DNA from: Micrococcales bacterium
GTDB lineage: Bacteria > Actinomycetota > Actinomycetes > Actinomycetales > Cellulomonadaceae
Assembly: GCA_014763765.1 (NCBI GenBank)
Contig: JACXUT010000009.1
Coordinates: 1-37,982 of the forward strand
Length of the DNA stretch: 37,982 bases
Direction: 5' to 3'
How positions within the stretch are numbered: the stretch's first letter is position 1; each line of letters starts with the position of its first letter. The notes under the pieces are model-generated. The model ran no database searches. It worked only from the letters and a program-made list of their open reading frames with translations, and was not told where the DNA came from. This document shows, piece after piece, positions 23,550-31,071 of this stretch. Both the position numbers and the translations under genes were made by a program.

Positions 23550-24685
23550 GTCGCGCGCCCTGGCGCCGGTGGGGCGTCGCCCTCCGGCTGAGCGTCGCGC
23601 TCTGGGCGGTCATCGTGGTCACCGTCGCGACCGCCGGCGCGGTCGCGTGGGTGATCGGGCCGGGGATCTTCCACGAGAACCTGCTCCAGCACAACGAGGA
23701 CGCGTCCGACGACGCGACCGAGCACGCCGAGGCCGCGTTCGGCACGGCCGGGAGCGTCTCGCTGGCGGCTGCCCTGCTGCTGGCCCTTCTCGTGTCGTCG
23801 GCCCTGAGCACCTGGATCGCCGGGCGGGTGACCCGCTCGCTGCAGCCGATCGTCACCGCGGCCGGGAGCGTGGCCCGTGGGGTGTACGACCGCCGGGTCC
23901 CGGTGCCGGGTCTGGGCGCCGAGTTCGACGACGTCGCGACCGCGATGAACGCGATGTCCGAGCGTCTCGAGCACGTCGACGGCACCCGCCGCCGGCTCCT
24001 GGCGGACCTGGCGCACGAGATGCGCACGCCGCTGGCGACCTTGACCGTGTACGTCGACTCGATCGAGGACGGGCTGCGGGATCCGGACGCGGCGACGCTG
24101 CAGGTGCTGCGCGACCAGGTCGACCGCCTCAGCCGGCTCGCCGAGGACGTCTCGGCGGTCTCGCTGGCCGAGGAGCGACGCCTGCCCCTGCGGCTCGCCG
24201 ACGCCGCACCCGAGGACCTGGTGCGGGCCGCGGCCGCGGCCGCCAACCCCGCCTTCGCCACCAAGGGCGTCTACCTCCAGGTCGACGCAGCGGTCCGGGT
24301 CCCTGCCGTCAGCGTCGACCGTGACCGGATCGGGCAGGTCCTGGCGAACCTGCTCGACAACGCGCTGCGGCACAGCGACCGCGGGGCCGCCGTCGTCGTG
24401 CGCGTGCGCGCCGAGCGCGACGCCGTGGCCATCGCGGTGCACGACACCGGGGACGGCATCGCTGCGGAGCACCTGTCCCACGTGTTCGACCGGTTCTACC
24501 GCGCCGACACCGCCCGGGACCGCGACCACGGCGGGTCAGGGATCGGGCTGACCGTGAGCAAGGCATTCGCCGAGGCCCACGACGGCTCGCTGGACGCCGC
24601 CAGCCCCGGCACCGGGCAGGGCGCGACCTTCACCCTCCGACTCCCGGTCCGACGCAGCCGCAGCGCCGCGGCGAGCCCCAGATGA
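23546..24685 (+). CDS. Sensor histidine kinase
   Basis: 379 residues; ATG 23546 overlaps the regulator stop. Two membrane segments (about 12-36 and 69-90) enclose a sensor loop of only about 30 residues that is rich in His and acid (FHENLLQHNEDASDDATEHAE). This is suitable for a metal or other small cationic ligand, but the signal is unknown. A HAMP-like region is followed by the dimerisation helix with phospho-acceptor H157 (DLAHEMRTPLATL). The ATPase domain has an N box (LLDNALRHS), G1 (HDTGDGI), F box (VFDRFYRAD) and G2 (GGSGIGLTVSKAF). All catalytic elements are intact. The stop codon lies inside operator site b. Confidence 0.96.
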   Translation: MSRAPWRRWGVALRLSVALWAVIVVTVATAGAVAWVIGPGIFHENLLQHNEDASDDATEHAEAAFGTAGSVSLAAALLLALLVSSALSTWIAGRVTRSLQPIVTAAGSVARGVYDRRVPVPGLGAEFDDVATAMNAMSERLEHVDGTRRRLLADLAHEMRTPLATLTVYVDSIEDGLRDPDAATLQVLRDQVDRLSRLAEDVSAVSLAEERRLPLRLADAAPEDLVRAAAAAANPAFATKGVYLQVDAAVRVPAVSVDRDRIGQVLANLLDNALRHSDRGAAVVVRVRAERDAVAIAVHDTGDGIAAEHLSHVFDRFYRADTARDRDHGGSGIGLTVSKAFAEAHDGSLDAASPGTGQGATFTLRLPVRRSRSAAASPR

Positions 24686-24743
24686 AGGAACGCTGAAGGC
24701 GCGCCCGCGCCCCGGCCGCACAGTGGCCGCCCCGACCTACGGT
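24681..24743 (+). promoter_or_regulatory. Operator (site b) and candidate promoter of the M23 operon
   Basis: GATGAAGGAACGCTGAAG (24681-24698) differs from site a at two central bases. TACGGT (24738-24743), within cctacggt, lies 39 nt after it, and transcription would start near 24750, about 30 nt before the M23 start codon. The element overlaps the stop codon of the kinase gene. Confidence 0.6.
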
Positions 24744-24778
24744 GGTCGCGCCCTCGTGCCCCACGACAGGAATCCCGC

Positions 24779-26125
24779 ATGCGCCCCGCCCTCCGTCCCG
24801 TCCGCGCCTGGAGGCGCCTGATCGCCACGCTGGTCGCCGCCGCCGTGCTGGTCTCGGTCGCCCCGGTCACCGGGTCCGCCGACGACCTGGACGACCGGCG
24901 CCGGGCCGCGCAGGAACGCGCGGACGCCGCGCAGCAGCGCTCCGACGACCTGCAGGCGTCGGTCGAGGGGCTTTCCGCCGAGCTCGCCCAGGCGGTCAGC
25001 GACCTCGCGGCGACTGAGGCCCGGCTCCCGGCCGCGCAGGCCGAGCTGAAGGCCGCGCAGGACGAGCTGGCCGGTGCCGAGCGCCGGGCGGCGCTCGTCC
25101 AGGCCCGGCTCACGGACGCCACCGAGCAGCAGGAGCGCATCACCGCGCAGGTCGCCGAGTCCGCCACCCGCGGCGAGGAGGTGCGGGCCAGCGTCGGGCA
25201 GCTGGCGCGCCAGGCGTACCAGAACGGCGGCGAGGTGTCCCCCCTCGCCGTGGTCCTGGACGCCCAGGACCTGGACGACTTCAACCGCCGCTACCAGGCT
25301 GCCGCCGCCGCTCAACGGGCTCAGTCGGAGATGGTCGACGAGCTGGCGCGGCTCGCCGGGGAAGCCCGCCAGGCCGAGGCCCGGCTCGTCGCGGTCACCG
25401 ACCGGATCGCCGACCTCAAGGTGGAGGCGGACGAGGAGGTCGCCGTCGCGGACCAGGCCCGAGCAGCAGCGGCCACCCGTGAGCAGGAGATCGAGCAGCT
25501 GATCACCGATCAGCGAGCGAGCCAGCAGCGGCTGGCCGGCATGAAGGCGCAGGCCGAGGCCGAGCAGGCGCAGGCGGAGCGTGAACGCGGCGCGCTGGAG
25601 AGCGAGCTCGCGGGGATCATCGCCGAGCAGCGTCGGCAGGCCGAGGCCGCGGCGGCGGCGAACCAGCCCGCGGCGCCCGGTCCCGCAGCCCCTCCTCCGC
25701 CCTCGTCGGGGTCCGGGGCGATCTTCGCCAACCCCACCTCGATCAACCCGATGTACGTCACCTCGAACTACGGCATGCGGCTGCACCCGATCCTGGGTTA
25801 CACCCGCCTGCACGCCGGGATCGACCTGCGCACCTATTGCAACACCCCGCTCTACGCCCCCCGCGACGCGACCGTGCAGTGGGCGCAGTGGCGCAACGGG
25901 TTCGGCAATCAGGTGATGCTCAACTACGGCACCGTGAACGGGCAGCCCATGATGAGCAGCTCCAACCACATGACCCGGTCCGTCGTCTCCGCGGGCCAGC
26001 AGGTCCGCCAGGGCGACCTCATCGGCTACTCCGGCAACACCGGGCTGTCCGGGGCGTGCCACCTGCACTTCGAGGTCTACGTCAACGGCTCCACCGTCGA
26101 CCCGGCACCGCTGCTGGGGAGGTGA
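24779..26125 (+). CDS. Secreted M23/LytM-type peptidase with long coiled coil
   Basis: 448 residues from ATG 24779. A signal peptide (about residues 13-36, ending GSA-DD) leads to a coiled coil of about 250 residues, very rich in Ala, Gln, Glu and Arg, and a Pro-rich hinge. The LytM domain (about residues 325-448) carries SNYGMRLHPILGYTRLHAGIDL with H345 and D349, and CHLHFEVYVNG with H430, the zinc-site residues; a further His sits in SSNHMTRS. All ligands are present, so it is probably an active peptidoglycan endopeptidase, unlike EnvC/NlpD-type activators. The coiled coil resembles division-associated LytM proteins (EnvC, RipA partners). It starts a transcript that continues into the TlpA-like gene by overlap or very close spacing. 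Confidence 0.94.
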   Translation: MRPALRPVRAWRRLIATLVAAAVLVSVAPVTGSADDLDDRRRAAQERADAAQQRSDDLQASVEGLSAELAQAVSDLAATEARLPAAQAELKAAQDELAGAERRAALVQARLTDATEQQERITAQVAESATRGEEVRASVGQLARQAYQNGGEVSPLAVVLDAQDLDDFNRRYQAAAAAQRAQSEMVDELARLAGEARQAEARLVAVTDRIADLKVEADEEVAVADQARAAAATREQEIEQLITDQRASQQRLAGMKAQAEAEQAQAERERGALESELAGIIAEQRRQAEAAAAANQPAAPGPAAPPPPSSGSGAIFANPTSINPMYVTSNYGMRLHPILGYTRLHAGIDLRTYCNTPLYAPRDATVQWAQWRNGFGNQVMLNYGTVNGQPMMSSSNHMTRSVVSAGQQVRQGDLIGYSGNTGLSGACHLHFEVYVNGSTVDPAPLLGR

Positions 26126-26130
26126 ACGGG

Positions 26131-26718
26131 GTGCGCGGCACATGCCGCGCCGCGGGGCTGATCGCGACCGCGGTGCTGGCCCTCGCCGCCTGCAGCCCGC
26201 CGTCGACGACGGGCGCGACCGTCCCCGACCAGGGGTACGTCTCAGGCGACGGCAGCGTCCAGACGTGGGAGCGCGACGAGCGGGGCGAGCCCGTGGCCGT
26301 CACCGGCACCACCTACCAGGGCGACCAGGTCGACACCGCCGACTGGGCCGGCGACGTCGTCGTGCTCAACACCTGGTACGCCGCCTGCCCGCCGTGCCGC
26401 GCCGAGGCGCCGACCCTCGCGGCGCTCGCTCGAGACCGCGCGGACGACGGAGTGCGGCTGCTGGGGATCAACGTCGAGGACGCCGCCGGCGCGGCACTGG
26501 CGTTCGAGCGCACCTTCGACATCCCGTACCCGTCAATCGACGACTCGACCGGCACCGCGGTAAGCGCCCTGTCAGGGACCGTCCCCCTGCAGGCCGTACC
26601 CACCACCGTCGTCCTCGACCGTCAGGGGCGCGTCGCCGCCCGGATCGTCGGGCTCGCCGAGGAGTCCACCCTGGACGCGGTGGTCGGTGACGTGGTCGAC
26701 GAAGCCGGTGCACCGTGA
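26131..26718 (+). CDS. TlpA/ResA-like lipoprotein thioredoxin
   Basis: 195 residues with GTG 26131, which has GGGGAGG eight bases upstream; GTG 26122, overlapping the M23 stop, is an alternative. A short signal ends in the lipobox LALAAC (Cys 21 with this start), so the protein is a membrane-bound lipoprotein outside the cell. The thioredoxin-like domain has VVLNTWYAACPPCRAEAPTLA (active site CPPC), a GINVEDAAGAALAFERTFDIPYP insert, and the cis-Pro loop AVPTTVVLDRQGRVA. It would act as a reductant in cytochrome c or copper-protein assembly, fed by CcdA. It also needs lipoprotein processing, which fits the lnt gene nearby. CtaG follows after 19 bp. Confidence 0.93.
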   Translation: MRGTCRAAGLIATAVLALAACSPPSTTGATVPDQGYVSGDGSVQTWERDERGEPVAVTGTTYQGDQVDTADWAGDVVVLNTWYAACPPCRAEAPTLAALARDRADDGVRLLGINVEDAAGAALAFERTFDIPYPSIDDSTGTAVSALSGTVPLQAVPTTVVLDRQGRVAARIVGLAEESTLDAVVGDVVDEAGAP

Positions 26719-26737
26719 GACCAGCGGGCGACGCGTG

Positions 26738-27706
26738 ATGCTGCCCGCCGACTTCTCCGGCCCGGCCCTGATCCCGACCGCGCCCCCGAGCCTGGCGACC
26801 TATCTCGCGCCGTGGATCCAGCCGGTCCCGGTGCTGCCGGTGGTCGCCGTCCTGCTCGGCGCCGCCTACGTGGTGGGCGTCGCCCGGCGTCACAGGCGGG
26901 GCCGGCGGTGGCCCGTCAGCCGGACGCTGGCGTTCCTGGGCGGTTGCGTCGTGCTGCTGGTCGTCACCGGGGCCGGTGTCGAGGGGTACGGCTACGAGAT
27001 GTTCTCCGTGTTCATGTTCCAACAGCTCACGCTCATGATGTTCGTCGCGCCCCTGCTGGTGCTCGGCCGCCCGGGCACCCTGCTGCTGCACACGGCTCCG
27101 CACCGCGGGCCGGGGCGGGTGCTCCTGGTCGGGGCGCGCCGTGCGCTGCGGTCACCGGTCGCGGCCGCAGCCCTGCACCCGGCGGTCACCGTGCCGCTGT
27201 TCCTACTCGCCTTCTACGGCCTGTACCTGACCGACGCCGCCGGCCTGGTCCTGTCCTCGTGGGTCGGCCACACCGCGCTCGAGGTCGCCCTGCTCGTGGC
27301 GGGCGTGCTGTTCGCGGCACCGGTGCTCTCGCGCGACCCGCTGCCCAGACGCCAGGGGCACGCGGGTCGCGCGCTGGACGTCGCGGTCGAGATGCCCCTG
27401 CACGCGTTCTTCGGCGTCGTGCTCATGATGGCGACCACACCCGTCGTCGCCGCGTTCGGGCACCCGCCCGCGGGTTGGGGCGTCGACCTGGTCGGCGACC
27501 AGCAAACCGCCGGAGCCCTGGCCTGGTCCTACGGCGAGCTGCCCACCCTGATCGTGCTGCTGATCGTGCTGTCGCGCTGGCACCGCGAGGAGACGGACAG
27601 CACGGCCCTGCGCGACCGCCGCGCCGACCGGGACGGCGACGCCGAGCTCGACGCCTACAACGCCTACCTGGCGGGGCTCGCCGACCGCGACCGTCGCCCC
27701 ACCTGA
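26738..27706 (+). CDS. ctaG: CtaG-family cytochrome c oxidase assembly / copper membrane protein
   Basis: 322 residues from ATG 26738 (GTG 26735 directly before it is also possible). Seven membrane segments are visible. Family marks are YGYEMFSVFMFQQLTLMMFVAPLLVLGRP, the HPAVTVPLFLLAFYGLYLT segment, the GHTALEVALLVAGVLFAAPVLSRDPLP segment and EMPLHAFFGVVLMMATTP, with His residues in several membrane segments that may bind copper. CtaG proteins of this type (PF09678, caa3 assembly) help deliver copper to cytochrome oxidase or other exported copper enzymes. It lies between the TlpA-like and CopC genes, a common neighbour pattern in Gram-positive copper-handling loci. Confidence 0.9.
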   Translation: MLPADFSGPALIPTAPPSLATYLAPWIQPVPVLPVVAVLLGAAYVVGVARRHRRGRRWPVSRTLAFLGGCVVLLVVTGAGVEGYGYEMFSVFMFQQLTLMMFVAPLLVLGRPGTLLLHTAPHRGPGRVLLVGARRALRSPVAAAALHPAVTVPLFLLAFYGLYLTDAAGLVLSSWVGHTALEVALLVAGVLFAAPVLSRDPLPRRQGHAGRALDVAVEMPLHAFFGVVLMMATTPVVAAFGHPPAGWGVDLVGDQQTAGALAWSYGELPTLIVLLIVLSRWHREETDSTALRDRRADRDGDAELDAYNAYLAGLADRDRRPT

Positions 27707-27778
27707 CGCCCACCCGTCCCGCCGGGTCCTAGTTCCGAACCACATCCACCAGCATCCGCACCACCCGAGAGGTCCGAC

Positions 27779-28453
27779 ATGTCCCACGCCCCCACGCCGA
27801 GCCGGCGACGGTCCCTGCTGTCCCGCCTGGTCCTCGTCCCGGTGTTGGCCGCCGCCGCCCTGGCCCTGTCCGTGGTCCCCGCGTCGGCGCACTCCGGGAT
27901 GACTGGGTCGGACCCTTCGGACGGCGCCACCGTCGACGTCGCGCCCGACGCCGTCACGCTGACCTTCAACGAGCCGCCGCAGGCGCTCGGCACTGAGATC
28001 GCGGTCGTCGGGCCTGACGGGACCACCGTTAGCGAGGGGGTCACCACGGTTGCCGACACCACTGTCACCCAGCCGCTCGCTTCGACACGCCCGGCTGGCG
28101 CCTACGTCATCCAGTGGCGGGTGACCTCCGCGGACGGGCACCCCTTGTCCGGTGAGCTCACGTTCACGGCCGCGGCCGAGACCGGGGTGGAAGAGACGGC
28201 TGGCGGGTCGACCCACCCGGAGCCGGAGCCGATCGAGGAGACCACCGCCCCGAGCGCCGAGGACACTGTCGACTCTGCCGCGGCGCCGGACGACCAGCAG
28301 GAGGAGCAGGTCACCTGGCAGTGGGGACCGACGTCGATCGGTGTCCTCATCGCGATCGCCGCAGCAGTCGCCGCCCTCCTCGTCGTCGCACTCCGGCTGC
28401 GCCGGCGGAACCTCGGTGCACCCGAGGGCCACCAGGAGCGGCGCGAGCCGTGA
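27779..28453 (+). CDS. CopC-domain copper-binding membrane protein
   Basis: 224 residues from ATG 27779, preceded by GAGAGG. A signal peptide ends at PASA-HSG, so His 38 becomes the first residue of the mature protein, as in CopC-type domains where the N-terminal His is a Cu(II) ligand. The CopC fold continues with GSDPSDGATVDVAPDAVTL, FNEPPQ and WRVTSADGHPLSGELTF (second copper His, near 123). An acidic Pro/Glu linker and one C-terminal membrane segment (SIGVLIAIAAAVAALLVVAL) anchor it, with a basic tail. It likely holds copper outside the membrane for CtaG or for oxidase assembly, or buffers toxic copper. Confidence 0.93.
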   Translation: MSHAPTPSRRRSLLSRLVLVPVLAAAALALSVVPASAHSGMTGSDPSDGATVDVAPDAVTLTFNEPPQALGTEIAVVGPDGTTVSEGVTTVADTTVTQPLASTRPAGAYVIQWRVTSADGHPLSGELTFTAAAETGVEETAGGSTHPEPEPIEETTAPSAEDTVDSAAAPDDQQEEQVTWQWGPTSIGVLIAIAAAVAALLVVALRLRRRNLGAPEGHQERREP

Positions 28454-28465
28454 CCTCGAACCGGG

Positions 28466-28483
28466 CTTAGCCGGATCTTCACC
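28466..28483 (-). promoter_or_regulatory. Direct-repeat operator, site d, between copC and fliL-like gene
   Basis: On the minus strand the element reads GGTGAAGATCCGGCTAAG, one perfect TGAAG and one degenerate half-site (CTAAG) 11 bp apart. It lies 13 bp after the copC stop and 81 bp before the fliL-like start, in the same relative orientation as site e before lnt. No clear TAnnnT box is present at 31-32 nt. Confidence 0.4.
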
Positions 28484-28563
28484 GAACGGCTCTCACTGAC
28501 AGCCACCGTCGTGACGATCCATTCGCTGCAGAACGCGAGGTGCCGAGCAGCGAGGAGGGGCGG

Positions 28564-29055
28564 ATGCCCGAACAGCGGATCGTCGGGTCCAGCAGCAAGA
28601 TCGGCGGACAACGCCCGTCGTCCACCACGACTGAGCCCGAGTCCACGCCTGCACCGAAGAAGGGAGGCAGGCGTGGGCTGGTGGTCGGCACGGCACTCGT
28701 CGTCGTGGCCGCGGCCGCCTGGTTCCTGCTCCGGCCGGGCGCGGCATCGGAGGCCGCGCCGGCGGAGATCGAGCTTGGCACCGTCCAAGCGGTCGAACCG
28801 ATCAGCATCAACCTTGCCGGCGGCCGATACCTCCGCCTCGGGCTCGGACTGCAGCTGACGGCTGAGGTGGCTGAGGACGTCGACACCGTCAAGGCGCTCG
28901 ACCTAGCGATCGCACTGTTCTCGCAGCGACCCGTCGAGGAGATCAGTACGGCAGAAGGCAGGGACGCACTCAAGCGGGAACTCGCCGCCCAGCTGACCGA
29001 GGTGTACGAGGGCGAGGTTATCGACGTCTACTTCAGCAACTTCGTCTACCAGTGA
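28564..29055 (+). CDS. Orphan FliL-family membrane protein
   Basis: 163 residues; ATG 28564 has GAGGAGGGG upstream. A Pro/Thr/Lys-rich cytoplasmic N-terminus and one membrane segment (LVVGTALVVVAAAAWFLL) are followed by a FliL domain: VEPISINLAGGRYLRLGLGLQLTAE, then KALDLAIALFSQRPVEEIST, GRDALKRELAAQL, and the characteristic end VIDVYFSNFVYQ. FliL normally surrounds the flagellar stator and supports torque; its fold is related to stomatin/SPFH-type ring domains. No other flagellar gene occurs in this window, and the neighbours are copper, disulfide and lipoprotein genes. Its role here is therefore unclear and may be a stator-independent membrane scaffold. Confidence 0.85.
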   Translation: MPEQRIVGSSSKIGGQRPSSTTTEPESTPAPKKGGRRGLVVGTALVVVAAAAWFLLRPGAASEAAPAEIELGTVQAVEPISINLAGGRYLRLGLGLQLTAEVAEDVDTVKALDLAIALFSQRPVEEISTAEGRDALKRELAAQLTEVYEGEVIDVYFSNFVYQ

Positions 29056-29080
29056 CCACACAGGGCCCCCAGTCGCGACT

Positions 29081-29136
29081 CTTCATCGAACCTCAACCGC
29101 CGGCGGCCTCGCCCGAGGGGCACAGACGCTTACGTT
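29081..29136 (+). promoter_or_regulatory. Operator (site e) and candidate promoter of lnt
   Basis: CTTCATCGAACCTCAACC (29081-29098) is the reverse complement of the family element and nearly identical to site g read towards dsbA. TACGTT (29131-29136) lies 32 nt downstream as a -10 box, giving a start near 29143 and a leader of about 87 nt to the lnt start. The 174-bp gap otherwise shows nothing recognisable. Confidence 0.55.
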
Positions 29137-29229
29137 GAATGCACCCCGTGGCGGCCACCTCGATGGATCCGAGCTCGGCCGCCACGGGGACCACCGCACC
29201 CACCCTCGATCGCAGGAGCCGCGCCGGAC

Positions 29230-30861
29230 ATGCACGACGTGCCCCCGGCCCCAACGACGAACACCATTGAGTCGGTCCGTGCCCGCCGACCGGTCGTCCC
29301 GGTCATCTGCGCCGCGGCCGGTGGCACGCTGACCAACGTGGCCTTCCCCGACCTCGGGTGGTGGCCGGTCGCCTTCCTCGGACTCGCCGTCCTGTCGCTC
29401 GCGTCCCGTCGTCTCGGCGTGGGCGCCACCGCGCTGACCTGGTCCGCCTGGGCGCTGGCGTTCTTCCTGCCCCACCTCAGCTGGGCGCGGGAGGCGGCCG
29501 GACTGGCCGCGTGGGTGGCTCTGGCTGTGCTCGAGGCCGCGGTGGTCGCCGCGACCGGGGCGGCGTGGTCGCTGGCGCGGCGGTCCGTGTTTCTCGCGCG
29601 GTTTCCTGGTTTGCTCGCCATCACGTTCGCAGCCGTGTGGGTCACCGGAGAGCAGGTCCGGTCGGTGGTGCCTTTTGGCGGCTTCCCGTGGGGACGGCTG
29701 GCGTTCTCCCAGGTCGACGGTCCGCTGCTCCCGATCGCGTCCGTGGCCGGCGCCCCGGGGGTCTCGTTCGGCGTCGCGCTGGGCGGCTACGTCTTGTCCG
29801 CGGCGCTCGTAGCGGTGATGCGACGTGAGCCCCGCCGTGCCGCGGCCGTGCTCGCAGCTGCCATCGGGGCCCTTGCACCAGGTGCGGTCCTGGCGCTGCC
29901 CACCCAACCCGAGGCGGGCGAGCTCAGCGTCGGAGCTGTGCAGGGGAATGTCCCGGAAATCCCCGGTCCGGGCCGCGCCCGCCAGGTGCTCGCAAACCAC
30001 GTGACCGGGACACGCCACCTCGCCGATTCTCGGTCCGAGCCCTACGACCTAGTGGTGTGGCCGGAGAATGCCACCGACATCGACCCGCGGTCCGACCAGG
30101 ACGCCGCGGCCGAGGTCCGAGCCGCGGCCGCGTCGGTCGGCGCGCCGGTTCTTCTCGGCGCAATGCGGTACGCGCCGGACGCGCGCTACAACGACTTCCT
30201 CGTCTGGGACCCCCAGCGCGGAGCGACCGCGTCGTACACCAAGCAGCGACCCGCGCCGTTCGGTGAGTACATCCCGCTGCGGTCATTCGTCCGGATGCTG
30301 TCAACGCAGGTCGACCGCGTCCCAGTCGACATGGTGGCCGGTCAGGCACCTGCGGTGCTACCGGTTCCCTCGACCCGCCTGGGCCGTGACGTGCTCGCCG
30401 GCACCGTGATCTGCTTCGAGGTCGCATACGACGACGTCGTCCGCGACGCAGTCATCAGGGGGACCGAGATTCTGCTCGTCCCCACTAACAACGCGTCGTT
30501 CGGGCGCACCGCGCAGTCCACGCAGCAGCTCGCGATGTCACGGCTACGCGCCGTCGAGCACGGACGAGCAGCTGTCCAGATCTCGACCGTTGGCGTAAGC
30601 GCGATGATCGCCCCAGACGGGACGGTCCTCGAGCGCACGACGTTGTTCACCCAAGACGTGATGGCTGCTCGCCTGCCGCTACGAACGACGCTGACCATCT
30701 CGGACCGGCTCGGTGATGCCCCCTCTGTCCTGGCGTCGACCTTCGCGTTCGCTACGGTTGCGGCGGGAGCGACCGCCTACGCGCGAGGACGCCGCGTCGA
30801 ACGAGCCAACATCGGCCGTGAACGCACTGGCCCCTCGGCTCAGGGCGAGCAGGTTCCGTGA
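29230..30861 (+). CDS. lnt: Apolipoprotein N-acyltransferase
   Basis: 543 residues; ATG 29230 has AGGAG about 11 bases upstream. The enzyme adds the third acyl chain to the N-terminal Cys of lipoproteins in the membrane. Six to seven N-terminal membrane segments precede a nitrilase-like catalytic domain. The triad is complete: E279 (VVWPENATD), K338 (YTKQRPAPFGEYIPLR) and C395 (GTVICFEVAYDD), close to the E. coli positions 267, 335 and 387. A last membrane segment (about 497-517) and a variable tail follow. A housekeeping lnt is expected elsewhere in an actinobacterial chromosome, so this may be an accessory copy. The TlpA-like lipoprotein is a local candidate substrate. An operator of the direct-repeat family lies upstream. 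Confidence 0.93.
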   Translation: MHDVPPAPTTNTIESVRARRPVVPVICAAAGGTLTNVAFPDLGWWPVAFLGLAVLSLASRRLGVGATALTWSAWALAFFLPHLSWAREAAGLAAWVALAVLEAAVVAATGAAWSLARRSVFLARFPGLLAITFAAVWVTGEQVRSVVPFGGFPWGRLAFSQVDGPLLPIASVAGAPGVSFGVALGGYVLSAALVAVMRREPRRAAAVLAAAIGALAPGAVLALPTQPEAGELSVGAVQGNVPEIPGPGRARQVLANHVTGTRHLADSRSEPYDLVVWPENATDIDPRSDQDAAAEVRAAAASVGAPVLLGAMRYAPDARYNDFLVWDPQRGATASYTKQRPAPFGEYIPLRSFVRMLSTQVDRVPVDMVAGQAPAVLPVPSTRLGRDVLAGTVICFEVAYDDVVRDAVIRGTEILLVPTNNASFGRTAQSTQQLAMSRLRAVEHGRAAVQISTVGVSAMIAPDGTVLERTTLFTQDVMAARLPLRTTLTISDRLGDAPSVLASTFAFATVAAGATAYARGRRVERANIGRERTGPSAQGEQVP

Positions 30862-31071
30862 CCGAGACAGTTCCAGGCGCCACCACGTGACCGTGCTGCC
30901 GGCCCGACCCTCACCCACCGCTCAGGCCTGCATCGTTCGACCGAAACCCAGGCTGCAAGAACGCACCAGCACGCTCCGCCGAGAGAAGGCGGGGGCCACC
31001 AGAGTCCCACGCGAGCACGCTCTGCCGATATCGCCGGTAGTGGGTCCCGCCCGCGTCCACGGGGGCCTTGA
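30862..31071. other. Intergenic gap before the relaxase operon
   Basis: These 210 bp hold no convincing gene. One inverted pair ggtccc (31043-31048) and gggacc (31074-31079) with a 25-nt spacing flanks the proposed start of the next gene. An origin of transfer is often near a MobF relaxase gene, but I cannot identify an oriT here. Confidence 0.4.

Noticed and set aside
30862-31071. oriT before the relaxase operon
   Set aside because: Only a weak inverted repeat is present and no recognised nic sequence; the position is suggestive, but the sequence evidence is insufficient.
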